Counted from the first letter of the stretch, positions 8,221 through 17,850 are shown. The stretch: DNA of 64,000 bases from Pseudarthrobacter sp. NIBRBAC000502772 (GCF_006517235.1 NZ_CP041188.1:4092001-4156000); one strand, 5' to 3'. Numbers and translations: made by a program. Notes: generated by a model not told the origin, from the letters alone.

Positions 8221-9567
8221 ATGACGAGCACGTTCCGAACCCTCACAGTCCCCCTGGATGGCAACGCATCTGCCGGCGGACTGCCGCAGTTCCTGGTCCG
8301 GGACGACGTCCTCTGCTGGACCCGCCGCGAAGCCGGCCTGGTGGGCTTCGGCGAGATCGCCCGCTTCACCGCCACCGGCCCTGAGCGCTTCCTCGAAGCG
8401 GATATCTGGTGGCGCCACCTGGTCCTCGAAGCGGACATCACCGACTCGGTGGAGCTGCCCGGCACCGGCCCGGTGGCTTTCGGCTCCTTCGCGTTTTCCA
8501 AGAAGTCCACCCACGTATCGCGGCTGATTGTGCCCGAGATCGTGGTGGGCGTCCGCGACGGCCGGTACTGGCTCACCCAGTTGACGGTCGACGACGGCGA
8601 ACTCACCGAGGCGGGCGCCCTCGCCGCCCTGGCCGGCTGGCTGAGCGGTGGCAGCACCCCCGGTGACGTCCCCGCCGGTGGTGAGGCCGGCGCCGTCGTG
8701 CGTCCTTTGCCTTCCGCCGACGGGGCCACCCTGCACACCGGTTCGCTCAGCGAGGAAGACTGGATGGCCGCCGTCGCCGCCGGCGTGGCGGAGATCCGGA
8801 CGGGTGCGCTGGAGAAACTGGTGCTGGCGCGGGACATTGTGGCCACGGTGCCGTCCGGCGTGAACGCCGCGCAGGTGTTGCGCGAGCTCGCCGTGCGGTA
8901 CCGCGAATGCTGGACGTACGGCGTGGACGGGCTGGTGGGCGCGACCCCGGAGATGCTGATCCAGGTGGAAGGCCGCACCGCCCAGGCGCGCGTGCTGGCC
9001 GGGACGCTGGACCGCCGCGATGCGCACGGCGAGTCCGGGATTCCCATGGATTACGCCGAGCGGGTGCTGGCCGGATCCGAGAAGCAGAGGCACGAGCACG
9101 AGATCGCGATCCAGTCGCTGACGTCGCAGCTGGCACCGTTTTCCGAGGCCATGAACGCGCACGACGAACCCTTCATCCTGGAGCTGCCGAACGTGTGGCA
9201 CCTGGCGTCGGACGTCAAGGCGGAGCTCGCCGAAGTGGAGGGCCACGTTCCCACGTGCCTGGCGCTGATCAACGCGCTGCACCCCACGGCCGCGGTCTGC
9301 GGCACGCCCACGCTGGTGGCCGGCGCCCTGATCCGCAAGCTTGAACACCTGGACCGTGGCCCGTACGCAGGGCCGGTGGGCTGGCTCGACGCTGCCGGAA
9401 ATGGCGAATGGGGCATCGCCCTGCGTGGCGCAGTGATTGAGGATCCGCAGACCGTGCGCTTATATGCCGGTTGCGGCATAGTTGACGGCTCCCAGCCGGC
9501 GGCCGAGCTGGCGGAGACGTGGGCGAAGTTCCGGCCGATGCTGGAGTCGCTGGGGATTTCCAGCTAA
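8221..9567 (+). CDS. menF: Isochorismate synthase
   Basis: The 448-residue chorismate-binding enzyme converts chorismate to isochorismate, the first committed step of menaquinone synthesis. Family segments in the C-terminal domain include EKLVLARDI (about 200), TPEMLIQ, RVLAGTLDRR, HEHEIAIQSL (about 295), HPTAAVCGTP (about 350) and the closing GWLDAAGNGEWGIALRGA. Only MenD and other men genes are nearby; no siderophore genes are seen, so a menaquinone role is preferred over a siderophore isochorismate synthase. No clear Shine-Dalgarno precedes ATG 8221; a TAATGT -10-like element ends nine bases upstream, so a leaderless transcript is possible. Confidence 0.92.
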   Translation: MTSTFRTLTVPLDGNASAGGLPQFLVRDDVLCWTRREAGLVGFGEIARFTATGPERFLEADIWWRHLVLEADITDSVELPGTGPVAFGSFAFSKKSTHVSRLIVPEIVVGVRDGRYWLTQLTVDDGELTEAGALAALAGWLSGGSTPGDVPAGGEAGAVVRPLPSADGATLHTGSLSEEDWMAAVAAGVAEIRTGALEKLVLARDIVATVPSGVNAAQVLRELAVRYRECWTYGVDGLVGATPEMLIQVEGRTAQARVLAGTLDRRDAHGESGIPMDYAERVLAGSEKQRHEHEIAIQSLTSQLAPFSEAMNAHDEPFILELPNVWHLASDVKAELAEVEGHVPTCLALINALHPTAAVCGTPTLVAGALIRKLEHLDRGPYAGPVGWLDAAGNGEWGIALRGAVIEDPQTVRLYAGCGIVDGSQPAAELAETWAKFRPMLESLGISS

Positions 9568-9652
9568 GGCCGCCATCCCCCGGTGTCCGGAATTCCAGAC
9601 ACTCGCCGCCTCCCGGGTCTTGATTTAGGCTGTGATTTAGTTATCCAATAGT

Positions 9653-9665
9653 GAAACTAAGTTTC
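9653..9665. promoter_or_regulatory. Palindrome upstream of the polar amino acid ABC operon
   Basis: GAAACT-A-AGTTTC is a perfect 13-bp palindrome about 80 bases before the first gene of the ABC operon. A -10-like TACACT follows at 9693-9698. It is a candidate operator for an unidentified regulator; I do not recognise the motif. Confidence 0.4.
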
Positions 9666-9745
9666 GTGTGATGCACATCTCTCATTCGGCGATACACTAT
9701 GAACCGATTTAGTACCGCACACCCCTGCAACAAAAGGTAAAGAAC

Positions 9746-10546
9746 ATGCAGCTCAAGTCCCTGGCCCAGGCCAAGTTCGCCGCCAAGGCAGCAGCAATCC
9801 TGGCCGCCGGCGCACTCACCCTCACTGCCTGCGGCGGCAGCACCACCCCGGCAGCGACCGAGGGCGGCATCCAGCTCATCAATGCCGGCAAACTCACTGT
9901 CTGCTCCGACGTCCCCTACGAGCCCTTCGAATTCCAGAAGGACGGCAAGATCGTTGGCTTCGACATCGATATCGCCAATGAAGTGGCCAAGGACCTCAAC
10001 GCCGAACTCAGCATCGTGGACAGCTCCTTCGAGGCCATCGAGACCGGAACCGCCCTCACCGGCTGCGACGTCTCCATCTCCTCGATTTCCATCACGGATG
10101 TCCGCAAGTCGGTCATGGACTTCTCCAACCCGTACATGGACGATGACCTCACCCTCGTGGCCACCAAGGCGTCCGGGATCACGGACATCAACAGCGCCAA
10201 GGGCAAGAAGGTGGGCGTCCAGCAGGCCACCACCGGCGCAAAGTACGCGGCGGAGAACGGCATCGACGCCCAGCAGTTCGAGGACAGTGGCCTCCTGGTC
10301 CAGGCTCTCCTGGCCGGCACCATCGACGCTGCCCTGGGCAACCAGTCAATCCTGGCCTACGCCATCAAGGATGATCCCAAGTTCGAGCGTGTGGATGACT
10401 ACGCCACGGGCGAGAAGCTGGGCATCTCCATCAAGAAGGGCAACACCGCCATGGCCGAGAAGGTCAACGGAACCCTGAAGCGCCTGACCGACGACGGCAG
10501 CCTGAAGAAGTTCGAAACCACCTGGTTCGGCGAGACCGCCAAGTAG
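9746..10546 (+). CDS. Polar amino acid ABC transporter substrate-binding lipoprotein
   Basis: The 266-residue product has a lipoprotein signal peptide ending in the lipobox LTACGG (Cys at about residue 28) and the periplasmic-type family 3 binding fold (GKLTVCSDVPYEPFEF, then GFDIDIANEV and SSISITDVRKSVMDFSNPY). Proteins of this family capture glutamine, glutamate, arginine or histidine outside the membrane and hand them to the permease. It is the first gene of a three-gene operon with the permease and ATPase that follow. Exact amino acid specificity is not visible. Confidence 0.92.
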   Translation: MQLKSLAQAKFAAKAAAILAAGALTLTACGGSTTPAATEGGIQLINAGKLTVCSDVPYEPFEFQKDGKIVGFDIDIANEVAKDLNAELSIVDSSFEAIETGTALTGCDVSISSISITDVRKSVMDFSNPYMDDDLTLVATKASGITDINSAKGKKVGVQQATTGAKYAAENGIDAQQFEDSGLLVQALLAGTIDAALGNQSILAYAIKDDPKFERVDDYATGEKLGISIKKGNTAMAEKVNGTLKRLTDDGSLKKFETTWFGETAK

Positions 10547-10659
10547 CCGGCAATCCGGACTGACCTTCACAGCCCTGAGAACCACGCCGCTGGGGCCCCG
10601 CACGGACTGCGCTGCAGCCCGTCCGGGGCCTCAGCCACGCAAATGAATGTGAGCACCCC

Positions 10660-11451
10660 ATGGCAATGACCGCACGTCAACGGGCCAGAGTAAGCCTGTA
10701 TGTCCAGATCGGCATCTTCGTTGTGGCCGTGGCCGCGCTGGCTCTGGCCACCGACTGGAAGACCATCGGTACCAGTGTCTTCAACTTCGGCAAGATCGGC
10801 CCGATGTTCCCGGACATCTTCCTGGTGGGCCTCAAAAACACCTTGATCTACACGTTCCTTGGCTTTGTCGTGGGCCTCTCCGGCGGCCTGCTGCTGGCCC
10901 TGATGAAGCTGTCCAGCTTCCCGCTGTACCGCTGGATCGCCACCGGCTACATCGAATTCTTCCGCGGCGTCCCGGCACTGCTGGTGTTCATCGCCTTCGG
11001 CTACGGTGTCCCCCTCGCCTTCGGCGTTCAGTGGAACGTCACCCTGATCGTCATGATCTCACTGGGTATGGTGGCTTCGGCATATATCGCCGAAACCCTC
11101 CGCGCCGGCCTGCAGGCTGTGCCCAAGGGGCAGCTCGAAGCCGCACGGTCGCTGGGCATGCCGCAATGGCGGGCCATGGTGTCCATCGTCATTCCGCAGG
11201 CCTTTAAGATTGTCCTCCCGCCGCTGACCAACGAGGTCATCCTGCTGACCAAGGACTCCTCGCTGATCTACGTCCTGGGCCTCACGGCATCGCAGTACGA
11301 GCTCACCAAGTTCGGCCGCGACGGCATCTCCAGCCTGGGCGCGGGCCTGACGCCGCTCCTCGTCGCCGGCGCCTTCTACCTGGTCATCACCATCCCGCTG
11401 AGCCTCCTGGCCCGGAAGTTCGAAAGCCGCTCCGCGCGGACCAAGCGATAG
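10660..11451 (+). CDS. Amino acid ABC transporter permease (HisM/GlnP type)
   Basis: This 263-residue inner-membrane permease has about five hydrophobic helices and the conserved cytoplasmic coupling loop [12 protein letters not shown] segment (here [27 protein letters not shown] begins about residue 140), which docks on the ATPase. It is separated from the binding protein gene by 113 bases containing no clear terminator, and from the ATPase gene by 11 bases. A single permease of this type normally works as a homodimer. Confidence 0.92.
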   Translation: MAMTARQRARVSLYVQIGIFVVAVAALALATDWKTIGTSVFNFGKIGPMFPDIFLVGLKNTLIYTFLGFVVGLSGGLLLALMKLSSFPLYRWIATGYIEFFRGVPALLVFIAFGYGVPLAFGVQWNVTLIVMISLGMVASAYIAETLRAGLQAVPKGQLEAARSLGMPQWRAMVSIVIPQAFKIVLPPLTNEVILLTKDSSLIYVLGLTASQYELTKFGRDGISSLGAGLTPLLVAGAFYLVITIPLSLLARKFESRSARTKR

Positions 11452-11462
11452 GCAGGGAAGCC

Positions 11463-12266
11463 ATGAACGACGTCGTAAATTCCTCCGCCGGCAACACCGG
11501 CACCATCAACGCGGCCGGAGTGTCCATCAAGGACCTCCGCAAGTCCTACGGCAGCAACGAGGTCCTCAAGGGCATCAGCCTGGACGTTGCCCCGGGCGAA
11601 GTGGTGTGCCTGATCGGCCCGTCCGGCTCCGGCAAATCCACCCTCCTGCGCTGCGTCAACCTCCTGGAACAGCCCAACGAGGGCGCCATCCACGTGGGTG
11701 GCTTCGAAGCCACCGACCCCGACGTGGACATCGACAAAATGCGCCGCAAGGTGGGCATGGTGTTCCAGCAGTTCAACCTGTTCCCGCACCTGGATGCCAA
11801 GCGGAACTGCACCATCGCGCAGACGAAGGTCCTGAAGCGGTCCCAGGAAGAGGCCGACAAGGTTGCCCAGCACAACCTGGACCGCGTCGGCCTGGGGCAC
11901 CTGTCCGACCGTTTCCCGGACCAGCTTTCGGGCGGCCAGCAGCAGCGTGTTGCGATCGCCCGGGCGCTCAGCATGAACCCCGAGCTGATGCTCTTTGACG
12001 AGCCAACCTCCGCGCTGGACCCCGAGACCGTGGGCGATGTCCTCTCGGTCATGCGGAACCTGGCCAAGGAGGGCATGACCATGCTGGTGGTGACCCACGA
12101 GATGGGCTTCGCCCGCGAAGTAGCCGACCGCGTGGTGTTCATGGACGGCGGCGTGGTGGTGGAGGAAGGCGTGGCCGAGCGCGTCATTTCCGCACCCACC
12201 CAGGCCCGCACCAAGGAGTTCCTGCGCCGAGTCCTGGACCCGACGCACATCGAGATCGAAGAGTAG
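11463..12266 (+). CDS. Amino acid ABC transporter ATP-binding protein (GlnQ type)
   Basis: The 267-residue ATPase shows Walker A ([13 protein letters not shown], about residue 52), the Q-loop ([12 protein letters not shown]), the ABC signature [15 protein letters not shown] (about 157), Walker B ([13 protein letters not shown]) and the switch histidine (VVTHEMGFA). The pattern is that of the polar amino acid (PAAT) subfamily. A Shine-Dalgarno-like GGCAGGGAAG precedes ATG 11463. It powers the importer encoded by the two preceding genes. Confidence 0.94.
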   Translation: MNDVVNSSAGNTGTINAAGVSIKDLRKSYGSNEVLKGISLDVAPGEVVCLIGPSGSGKSTLLRCVNLLEQPNEGAIHVGGFEATDPDVDIDKMRRKVGMVFQQFNLFPHLDAKRNCTIAQTKVLKRSQEEADKVAQHNLDRVGLGHLSDRFPDQLSGGQQQRVAIARALSMNPELMLFDEPTSALDPETVGDVLSVMRNLAKEGMTMLVVTHEMGFAREVADRVVFMDGGVVVEEGVAERVISAPTQARTKEFLRRVLDPTHIEIEE

Positions 12267-12302
12267 CCGCTTTCGACGCGGCGCCTGCCTGTCGACGCGC
12301 AT

Positions 12303-12342
12303 ATGCCCTGTCGCCACCGAAATACCGGTAGCGGCAGGGCAT
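12303..12342. terminator. Bidirectional hairpin between glnQ-type gene and menD
   Basis: ATGCCCTG at 12303-12310 pairs with CAGGGCAT at 12335-12342, with further imperfect pairing inward, so the two convergent genes (ends at 12266 and 12391) share one hairpin. The T-rich tail is weak on both sides. Confidence 0.6.
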
Positions 12343-12390
12343 TTGCGCGTCATAGGGCCTTCCGCGCGTCAGCCAGCCGCGAGCGCGATC

Positions 12391-14085
12391 CTACGCTCCG
12401 ACGGCGGACACGGCGGCGGCGACGGCGGCCTTGATGCGAGAGTGGAGGGCGCGGAGGCCAACACGGTCGGTGCGGACTTCGATGATGCTGCGCCCCTTCA
12501 GCGGTGCGGCGAGCGCCTCGGCGAGTCCCGCCGTCGTACTTACCGAGCAGTGCCCGACGCCGTACGCCGCCGCGAGTGCCGCGATGTCCACGGTGTGGGG
12601 GGTGCCGAAGAGCCGCTCGACGGCGTCCGTGTAGCATCCGGCTTCACGCACAGCCCCGTGCTCCAGCAGATCAAAGATGGCCCCGCCGGCGTCGTTCAGC
12701 ACCACGATCCGGAGCCCGGGCTCGAGTTCGCCGGACCCCAGGAGCAGGCCGCCGGCATCGTGCAGGAAAGTAATGTCGCCCAGCAGCAGCGTGGTGTCCT
12801 GGCGGCCGCCGATGGCGATCCCGGTGGCGGTGGAGATGGTGCCGTCGATCCCGGCGAGGCCGCGGTTGGCGTACACCGTGGCCGCCGGCTCGGCGGCGGG
12901 GAGGCCGGCCAGGTCAACATCGCGGATGCCGTTGGAGGATCCCAGCATCAACTGGCCTCGGGCCTGCTGCCAGACCTGGGCGCCCACGGAGGGTCCGGAA
13001 GCGGCGGGCTCGGCAGCCAGGACGCCGTCGAGCGCGTGCTGCGCGGCGGCCCCGGCCAGCAGCCAGGCATCCAGCCAGTCGGACGGACCGCGGCCGGCGA
13101 AATCGGCGAGATCGGCCAGGTTCTCCAGCGGAAGTTCCGTGCGCCGGCCCGGCTGGTACCAGGCCACGGGAACCGGCTGGTACAGCGCGGACGGCACGTC
13201 GGCACGCTCCAAAAGTGCTGCAACCGGGCGGGACAACGTGGGCCGGCCAAACATCACCACCCGTTCGATGGGCAGCGCGGACGACGCTCCGAAGTGTTCC
13301 AGCAGCAGCCGGTACGGGCCCACGGCATTGGGACCGAACCGGGCGTTTGAGGACGGTTCCGCGAGCAGCGGCAGGCCGTGTGCGCGGGCGAACGCTTCGG
13401 CGACCGGCCCGGCGTCGTGCCCTGCCAGCACCACGGTGCGCCTTTCCTCCAGCGAGGCAGGGGCGGGCGGCAGGTTCATGGTGAGCGGGTCGGTGCCGAT
13501 CCGGAACCGGGGATGCCCGGCCGCCGTCGGAAGCCCTTCCCCCGGGGCGGGAACCAGCGGGTCGCGGAACGCCAGGTTCAGCTGGACGGGCCCGGGTGCG
13601 AGGTCGGAAAACGCTCCGGTGGCCGCGGCCAGCGCCGTTTCCACCGCGCGCAGCGGGTTGCTGCCGGCCGGGACGTCGGCGGCGAAGCGCACGTGCTCGC
13701 CGAACAGGTCCAGCTGGATGGTGGTCTGGTTGGCGCCGGTCCCTTGCAGCTCCTCGGGCCGGTCCGCTGACACCACCACCAGCGGGACGGCGGCGTGGTT
13801 GGCCTCCATCACGGCGGGCATGAGATTCCCGACGGCGGTGCCTGAGGTGGTGAGGACGGCCGCCGGGGAGCCGGTGGACAGGGCCAGGCCAAGGGCGGTG
13901 AAGCCGGCGGACCGTTCGTCGATGCGGACCAGGAGGTCCACGCGGCCGGCCGCTTCGGCCTCGGCCAGGGCGTAGGCCATGGGGGCGGAGCGCGATCCGG
14001 GCGAGACCACCACGTACTGGACGCCGCCGTCGATCAGGGCGTCGACGGCGATCCGCGCGGCGGCGAGGGAGTTCAGGGAAGTCAC
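12391..14085 (-). CDS. menD: 2-succinyl-5-enolpyruvyl-6-hydroxy-3-cyclohexene-1-carboxylate synthase
   Basis: This 564-residue thiamine diphosphate enzyme joins isochorismate and 2-oxoglutarate in menaquinone synthesis. The N-terminal part has the MenD segments VVSPGSRSAPMAYAL (about 25-39), RIDERSAGFTALGLA and TSGTAVGNLMPAVMEA, and the C-terminal part has the cofactor-binding region GDITFLHDAGGLLLG (about 438) followed by NDAGGAIFDLLEHG. I place the start at GTG 14085 because the family N-terminus (LNSLAAARIAVDALI) begins there. The gene is divergent from the LacI regulator and convergent with the ABC operon. Confidence 0.93.
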   Translation of the reverse strand: MTSLNSLAAARIAVDALIDGGVQYVVVSPGSRSAPMAYALAEAEAAGRVDLLVRIDERSAGFTALGLALSTGSPAAVLTTSGTAVGNLMPAVMEANHAAVPLVVVSADRPEELQGTGANQTTIQLDLFGEHVRFAADVPAGSNPLRAVETALAAATGAFSDLAPGPVQLNLAFRDPLVPAPGEGLPTAAGHPRFRIGTDPLTMNLPPAPASLEERRTVVLAGHDAGPVAEAFARAHGLPLLAEPSSNARFGPNAVGPYRLLLEHFGASSALPIERVVMFGRPTLSRPVAALLERADVPSALYQPVPVAWYQPGRRTELPLENLADLADFAGRGPSDWLDAWLLAGAAAQHALDGVLAAEPAASGPSVGAQVWQQARGQLMLGSSNGIRDVDLAGLPAAEPAATVYANRGLAGIDGTISTATGIAIGGRQDTTLLLGDITFLHDAGGLLLGSGELEPGLRIVVLNDAGGAIFDLLEHGAVREAGCYTDAVERLFGTPHTVDIAALAAAYGVGHCSVSTTAGLAEALAAPLKGRSIIEVRTDRVGLRALHSRIKAAVAAAVSAVGA

Positions 14086-14143
14086 CGAACCAGTTTGCCA
14101 TCCTGCGGACGCCTGCCTGTCCCGGGACTCCCGCGCGCAGGTA

Positions 14144-14153
14144 CTAAGCGCAT
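14144..14153. promoter_or_regulatory. Operator copy in front of the LacI gene
   Basis: CTAAGCGCAT is the reverse complement of ATGCGCTTAG, the motif also found twice in front of the sugar operon (15478-15521). It lies 26 bases before the regulator start and overlaps a TAGACT -10-like sequence, as expected for negative autoregulation. Confidence 0.6.
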
Positions 14154-14178
14154 AGACTCGGACCAGAAGGAGAATCAC

Positions 14179-15369
14179 ATGGCAAAGGGCCCCACTGTTT
14201 ACCACGTCGCCGAACGCGCGGGCGTCTCCATCGCAACCGTCTCGTTTACCTTCCGGCAGCCGGAGAAGGTTAAGGCGTCTACCCGCGAACTGGTGCTCGC
14301 AGCCGCCGACGAACTGGGCTACGTGCCCAGTGCCAGCGCCCGCGGACTCGCGCGAGGCAGGACCGGCGCCTTGGGCCTATTCGCCTACGACTACCTGTTG
14401 GATCCGTCGGGAGGCCCCGGCGTGCAGGACGGACTGGCCGGCGGGCCGGACGGGCCGCCGGGCCGGCCGGGTGGGCTGTCAGGCGGGATCCCGCAGGAGC
14501 CGGCCGCGGGCGCGGACCCTGAGGGCGGCGACCCTTTGGACGGAGACCCTTTGGGCGGCGACCGCGAGGAAGGCAACCTGCGCCTGTTCCCCCTGTACGT
14601 GGATGAGGTCCAGCGCGGTGTCGAACTGGAGTGCTGGCGCCGGGGGCAGGCGCTGCTGGTTGGCGGCGGCAACCCCGCGAACAACGAAGCGGTGCTGTCG
14701 GACATTGCCGGCAGGGTTGACGGGCTGGCCGTGTTCCCGCGCTCGGTTCCTGTCGAGGCCCTGGCCCGCATAGCCCGCCGCATCCCCGTCGTGGAGGTCT
14801 CGGAGAGCGTGCGCAACCGGGGTATGGACCATGTGACTGTGGACAACGCATCCGGAGCGCGTGCAATCACCGAGCACCTGATCAATGTGCATGGACTGAC
14901 CGAGCTGATGTTCATCGGCGCCATGCCGTCCTCCGACAACGACGAACGGCTCGAGGCATTCCGGGGCGCCCTTGCCACTGCGGGCGTGAAGATGAGGCAC
15001 GAGCCCCGGTATCCGTCGGGCGGCGAGCTCTCCGTCGCGGAAACTATCCGGACCATCTGCCAGCAGGGCTCCCTGCCGCAGGCCTTTGTCTGCGCCACCG
15101 ACCAGGATGCGCTGGTTGTTATGGATGTGCTGGCCGCGTGCGGCGTTAGTGTGCCGAAACACGTGGCCGTGACCGGCTTCGACGGCATCGCCGCGGGGCG
15201 GGTCATCCGGCCTTCGCTGACCACAGTGCGGCAGCCGATGGAACGGATGGGCCGGACCATGGTGGAGCTGCTCCTGGACAGGCTCGACCACCCGGACAAG
15301 CCCCCGGTGGAGCTGAAACTGCCCGTGCGCGTGGTGCTGCGCGAAAGCTGTGGCTGCCGGCCGGTCTAG
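14179..15369 (+). CDS. LacI-family regulator with an unusual Gly/Pro/Asp-rich insertion
   Basis: The 396-residue protein has the LacI headpiece (residues 4-55; VYHVAERAGVSIATVSFTF) and a periplasmic-binding-like effector domain ending in a typical C-terminus. Between the first strand of the effector domain (ALGLFAYDYLLDP, about residue 70) and VDEVQRGVELECW (about 140) there is an insertion of roughly 55 residues rich in Gly, Pro and Asp, including repeated GGD/GDP units. ATG 14179 is chosen for the Shine-Dalgarno AGAAGGAG and the headpiece start. It probably represses the downstream glucan operon and itself through the shared operators. Confidence 0.9.
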   Translation: MAKGPTVYHVAERAGVSIATVSFTFRQPEKVKASTRELVLAAADELGYVPSASARGLARGRTGALGLFAYDYLLDPSGGPGVQDGLAGGPDGPPGRPGGLSGGIPQEPAAGADPEGGDPLDGDPLGGDREEGNLRLFPLYVDEVQRGVELECWRRGQALLVGGGNPANNEAVLSDIAGRVDGLAVFPRSVPVEALARIARRIPVVEVSESVRNRGMDHVTVDNASGARAITEHLINVHGLTELMFIGAMPSSDNDERLEAFRGALATAGVKMRHEPRYPSGGELSVAETIRTICQQGSLPQAFVCATDQDALVVMDVLAACGVSVPKHVAVTGFDGIAAGRVIRPSLTTVRQPMERMGRTMVELLLDRLDHPDKPPVELKLPVRVVLRESCGCRPV

Positions 15370-15477
15370 GCACACGGGTCAGGCTTACGGCCACCGCACG
15401 ACGGCGGGGCCCCAAGTGTCCCTTCGCGCCCAGACAGTTGAAGAAACTTAGCGCCAGCTGTTGCCAACATCACATTC

Positions 15478-15521
15478 AATGCGCTTAGATTGACATTACG
15501 AACCGAATCAAAGCGCTTAGA
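15478..15521. promoter_or_regulatory. Two LacI operators flanking the sugar operon promoter
   Basis: AATGCGCTTAGA (15478-15489) and AAAGCGCTTAGA (15510-15521) are spaced exactly 32 bases apart, about three helical turns. A TTGACA -35-like hexamer lies between them (15490-15495), and the second copy overlaps the expected -10 zone (TTAGAT/TAGATA). The same motif precedes the divergently grouped LacI gene at 14144. Binding by that LacI is inferred. Confidence 0.65.
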
Positions 15522-15603
15522 TATTTCCTGGCGGGATAGCTCCACCTCTCCTGCTCCCTCCGCGCCGTGCCACCTGCCGGCCCGCGGAACCACGAAAGGA
15601 ACA

Positions 15604-16881
15604 ATGATGATCCATCCGAATGCTAAGAAGGCCGCAGCCGTAGGCATCGCCGCCGCACTGCTCCTGACCGCCTGCGGCAGGGACTCCACCGGCCCCGCAG
15701 CATCATCGCCGGCCGAAGCCATTGCCTCTGGGCCGGCGTCGGGCACCATCACACTGTGGGCGCAGGGCAGCGAAGGCGAGGCACTGCCCGCCCTGCTGAA
15801 AGAATTCGAATCAGAAAACCCCGGCGTCAAGGTCAACGTCACGGCCATCCCCTGGGACGCCGCCCTCAGCAAGTACCAGACCGCCATCGCAGGCGGCACC
15901 ACCCCGGACGTGGCCCAAATGGGCACCACCTGGATGGGCGACTTCGCCAACTCCTTCGACGCCACACCCAAGGAGATCGATTCCAGCGACATCTTCCCCG
16001 GCTCGGTGAAATCAACCGAGGTTGAAGGAACCACCTACGGCGTTCCCTGGTACGTGGACACGCGTGTTGTCTACTACCGCAGCGACCTCGCGGAGAAGGC
16101 CGGCATCACCACAACGCCCGAAACCTGGGATGACTTCAAAACCCTCGCCACGGCACTCAAGGAGAAGGCCGGGGCAAAATACGGAGTCCAGCTGCCCGCC
16201 GGCGTAGCAGGCTCCTACTTGGACACCCTCCCGTTCCAGTGGTCCAACGGCGCCAAGCTGATGAACGACGACGGCACCAAGTGGACCCTCGACACCCCGG
16301 AAGCGGTTGAGGCGCTGGAGTACTATGCCAGCTTCTTCGCTGACGGGCTCGCATCCAAGGCCGTGTCCACCGGAACCACCGCCGAAGCATCCTTCGTGGA
16401 CGGTTCCGCCCCCATGCTGATGAGCGGCCCGTGGCACGTCGGCCTGCTCAACAAGGCCGGCGGCCCAGGCTTTGAGGACAAGTACAAGGTCGCACTGATG
16501 CCGAAGGAAAAGACCTCCACGTCCTTCGTGGGCGGCTCCAACCTGGTGGTCTTCAAGAAGTCCGAGAACCGCGATTCGTCGTGGAAGCTCCTCCAGTGGC
16601 TGTCCAAGCCCGAGGTCCAGCTCAAGTGGTACAAGGCCACCGGTGACCTGCCCTCACAGCAGAGCGCCTGGAAGGACCCGTCCCTTGCGTCGGACAGCAA
16701 GCTCTCCATCTTCGGCGAGCAGCTGAAGACCACCAACAACCCGCCGGCCGTTTCCACCTGGACCCAGGTTGCGGCAGCCGCGGACAGCGAAATCGAACAG
16801 ATCGTCAAGGCCGGCAAGGACCCCGCCGAAGCCCTGAAGTCCCTGCAGCAGACCGCAGATTCGATCGGCACCGGGAAGTAA
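15604..16881 (+). CDS. Sugar ABC transporter substrate-binding lipoprotein
   Basis: The 425-residue family 1 extracellular binding protein has a signal peptide with lipobox LLTACG (Cys about residue 23), followed by the conserved opening GTITLWAQGSEGEALPALLKEFE. It captures an oligosaccharide for the two permeases encoded next. The start at ATG 15604 (or the adjacent ATG 15607) follows AAAGGA and gives a proper signal sequence. It is the first gene of the operon controlled by the two operators upstream. The glycosidases downstream suggest a beta-gluco-oligosaccharide as ligand. Confidence 0.9.
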   Translation: MMIHPNAKKAAAVGIAAALLLTACGRDSTGPAASSPAEAIASGPASGTITLWAQGSEGEALPALLKEFESENPGVKVNVTAIPWDAALSKYQTAIAGGTTPDVAQMGTTWMGDFANSFDATPKEIDSSDIFPGSVKSTEVEGTTYGVPWYVDTRVVYYRSDLAEKAGITTTPETWDDFKTLATALKEKAGAKYGVQLPAGVAGSYLDTLPFQWSNGAKLMNDDGTKWTLDTPEAVEALEYYASFFADGLASKAVSTGTTAEASFVDGSAPMLMSGPWHVGLLNKAGGPGFEDKYKVALMPKEKTSTSFVGGSNLVVFKKSENRDSSWKLLQWLSKPEVQLKWYKATGDLPSQQSAWKDPSLASDSKLSIFGEQLKTTNNPPAVSTWTQVAAAADSEIEQIVKAGKDPAEALKSLQQTADSIGTGK

Positions 16882-16883
16882 CA

Positions 16884-17846
16884 GTGGCTGCCACCACCAA
16901 CACGATGCCTGCCGGCACTTCAAGGGGTGTCGGCAGGCCTCCGGCCCGCGCAAAGGCCAGGCCAGGCGGCTCGCGCCGGCGCCGCAACGCCGTGACGGCG
17001 TGGCTCTTCGCCGCACCGTTCGTCCTCATCTTCGGCGTCTTTATGCTGGGCCCGCTGGTGTCGTCGTTCCTGATGTCCTTCACGGATTTCACCAGCCGCG
17101 ACATCGACAACCCGCTGGCTGTTGGATTCGTGGGGCTTGACCAGTACGCCGCCCTGTTCAAGAATCCGCAGTTCCTGCACTCCGTCCTGAACACGGCCTA
17201 CTTCGTGCTGGCCGGCATCCCCCTCACCACCGTCCTGGCCCTGGCCCTCGCGGTGGCCCTGAACAACGGCATCACCCGCTTCCGCACGGCCTTCCGCGTG
17301 GGCTTCTACACCCCCGTGGTCACGAGCATTGTGGCCGTGGCCGTGGTGTGGCGCTTCATCCTCCAGCCGGACGGCCTGCTGAACATCATCCTCAGCTGGG
17401 TGGGCATCGCGGGCCCGGACTGGCTCAACAGCACCACCTGGTCAATGCCGGCCCTGATCATGCTGGCTGTCTGGCGCAACCTCGGCACCCTGATGATCAT
17501 CTTCCTGGCCGGACTCCAGACCGTCCCCGCGGACATCCTGGAGGCCGCCGAAGTGGACGGTGCCAGCGCCTGGCAGCGGTTCATGAAGATCACGCTGCCG
17601 ATGCTCCGCCCCACGCTGCTGCTGGGAACAGTCCTGCTGTCCGTGGGCTTCCTCCAGTTCTTCGAGGAGCCGTTCGTGATGACCAAGGGCGGCCCGCTGG
17701 ATTCCACCCTGTCGGTCAGCTACTTCACGTTCAACCAGTTCGGGTTCGGCAAATACGGGCTCGCCTCCGCCGCCAGCTACGTGCTTTTTGTGGCCATCGC
17801 GCTGTTGAGCCTGATCCAATTCCGCGCCCTGCGATCCAAGGACTGA
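16884..17846 (+). CDS. Sugar ABC transporter permease (MalF type)
   Basis: This 320-residue inner-membrane protein has a basic N-terminus, about six hydrophobic helices, and the coupling loop EAAEVDGASAWQRFMKITLPMLRP (EAA motif beginning about residue 222), which contacts the ATPase. The GTG start at 16884 follows the preceding stop by two bases. No ATPase gene is present in the operon; such transporters in actinobacteria usually share an MsiK-type ATPase encoded elsewhere. Confidence 0.92.
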   Translation: MAATTNTMPAGTSRGVGRPPARAKARPGGSRRRRNAVTAWLFAAPFVLIFGVFMLGPLVSSFLMSFTDFTSRDIDNPLAVGFVGLDQYAALFKNPQFLHSVLNTAYFVLAGIPLTTVLALALAVALNNGITRFRTAFRVGFYTPVVTSIVAVAVVWRFILQPDGLLNIILSWVGIAGPDWLNSTTWSMPALIMLAVWRNLGTLMIIFLAGLQTVPADILEAAEVDGASAWQRFMKITLPMLRPTLLLGTVLLSVGFLQFFEEPFVMTKGGPLDSTLSVSYFTFNQFGFGKYGLASAASYVLFVAIALLSLIQFRALRSKD

Positions 17847-17850
17847 GGAC

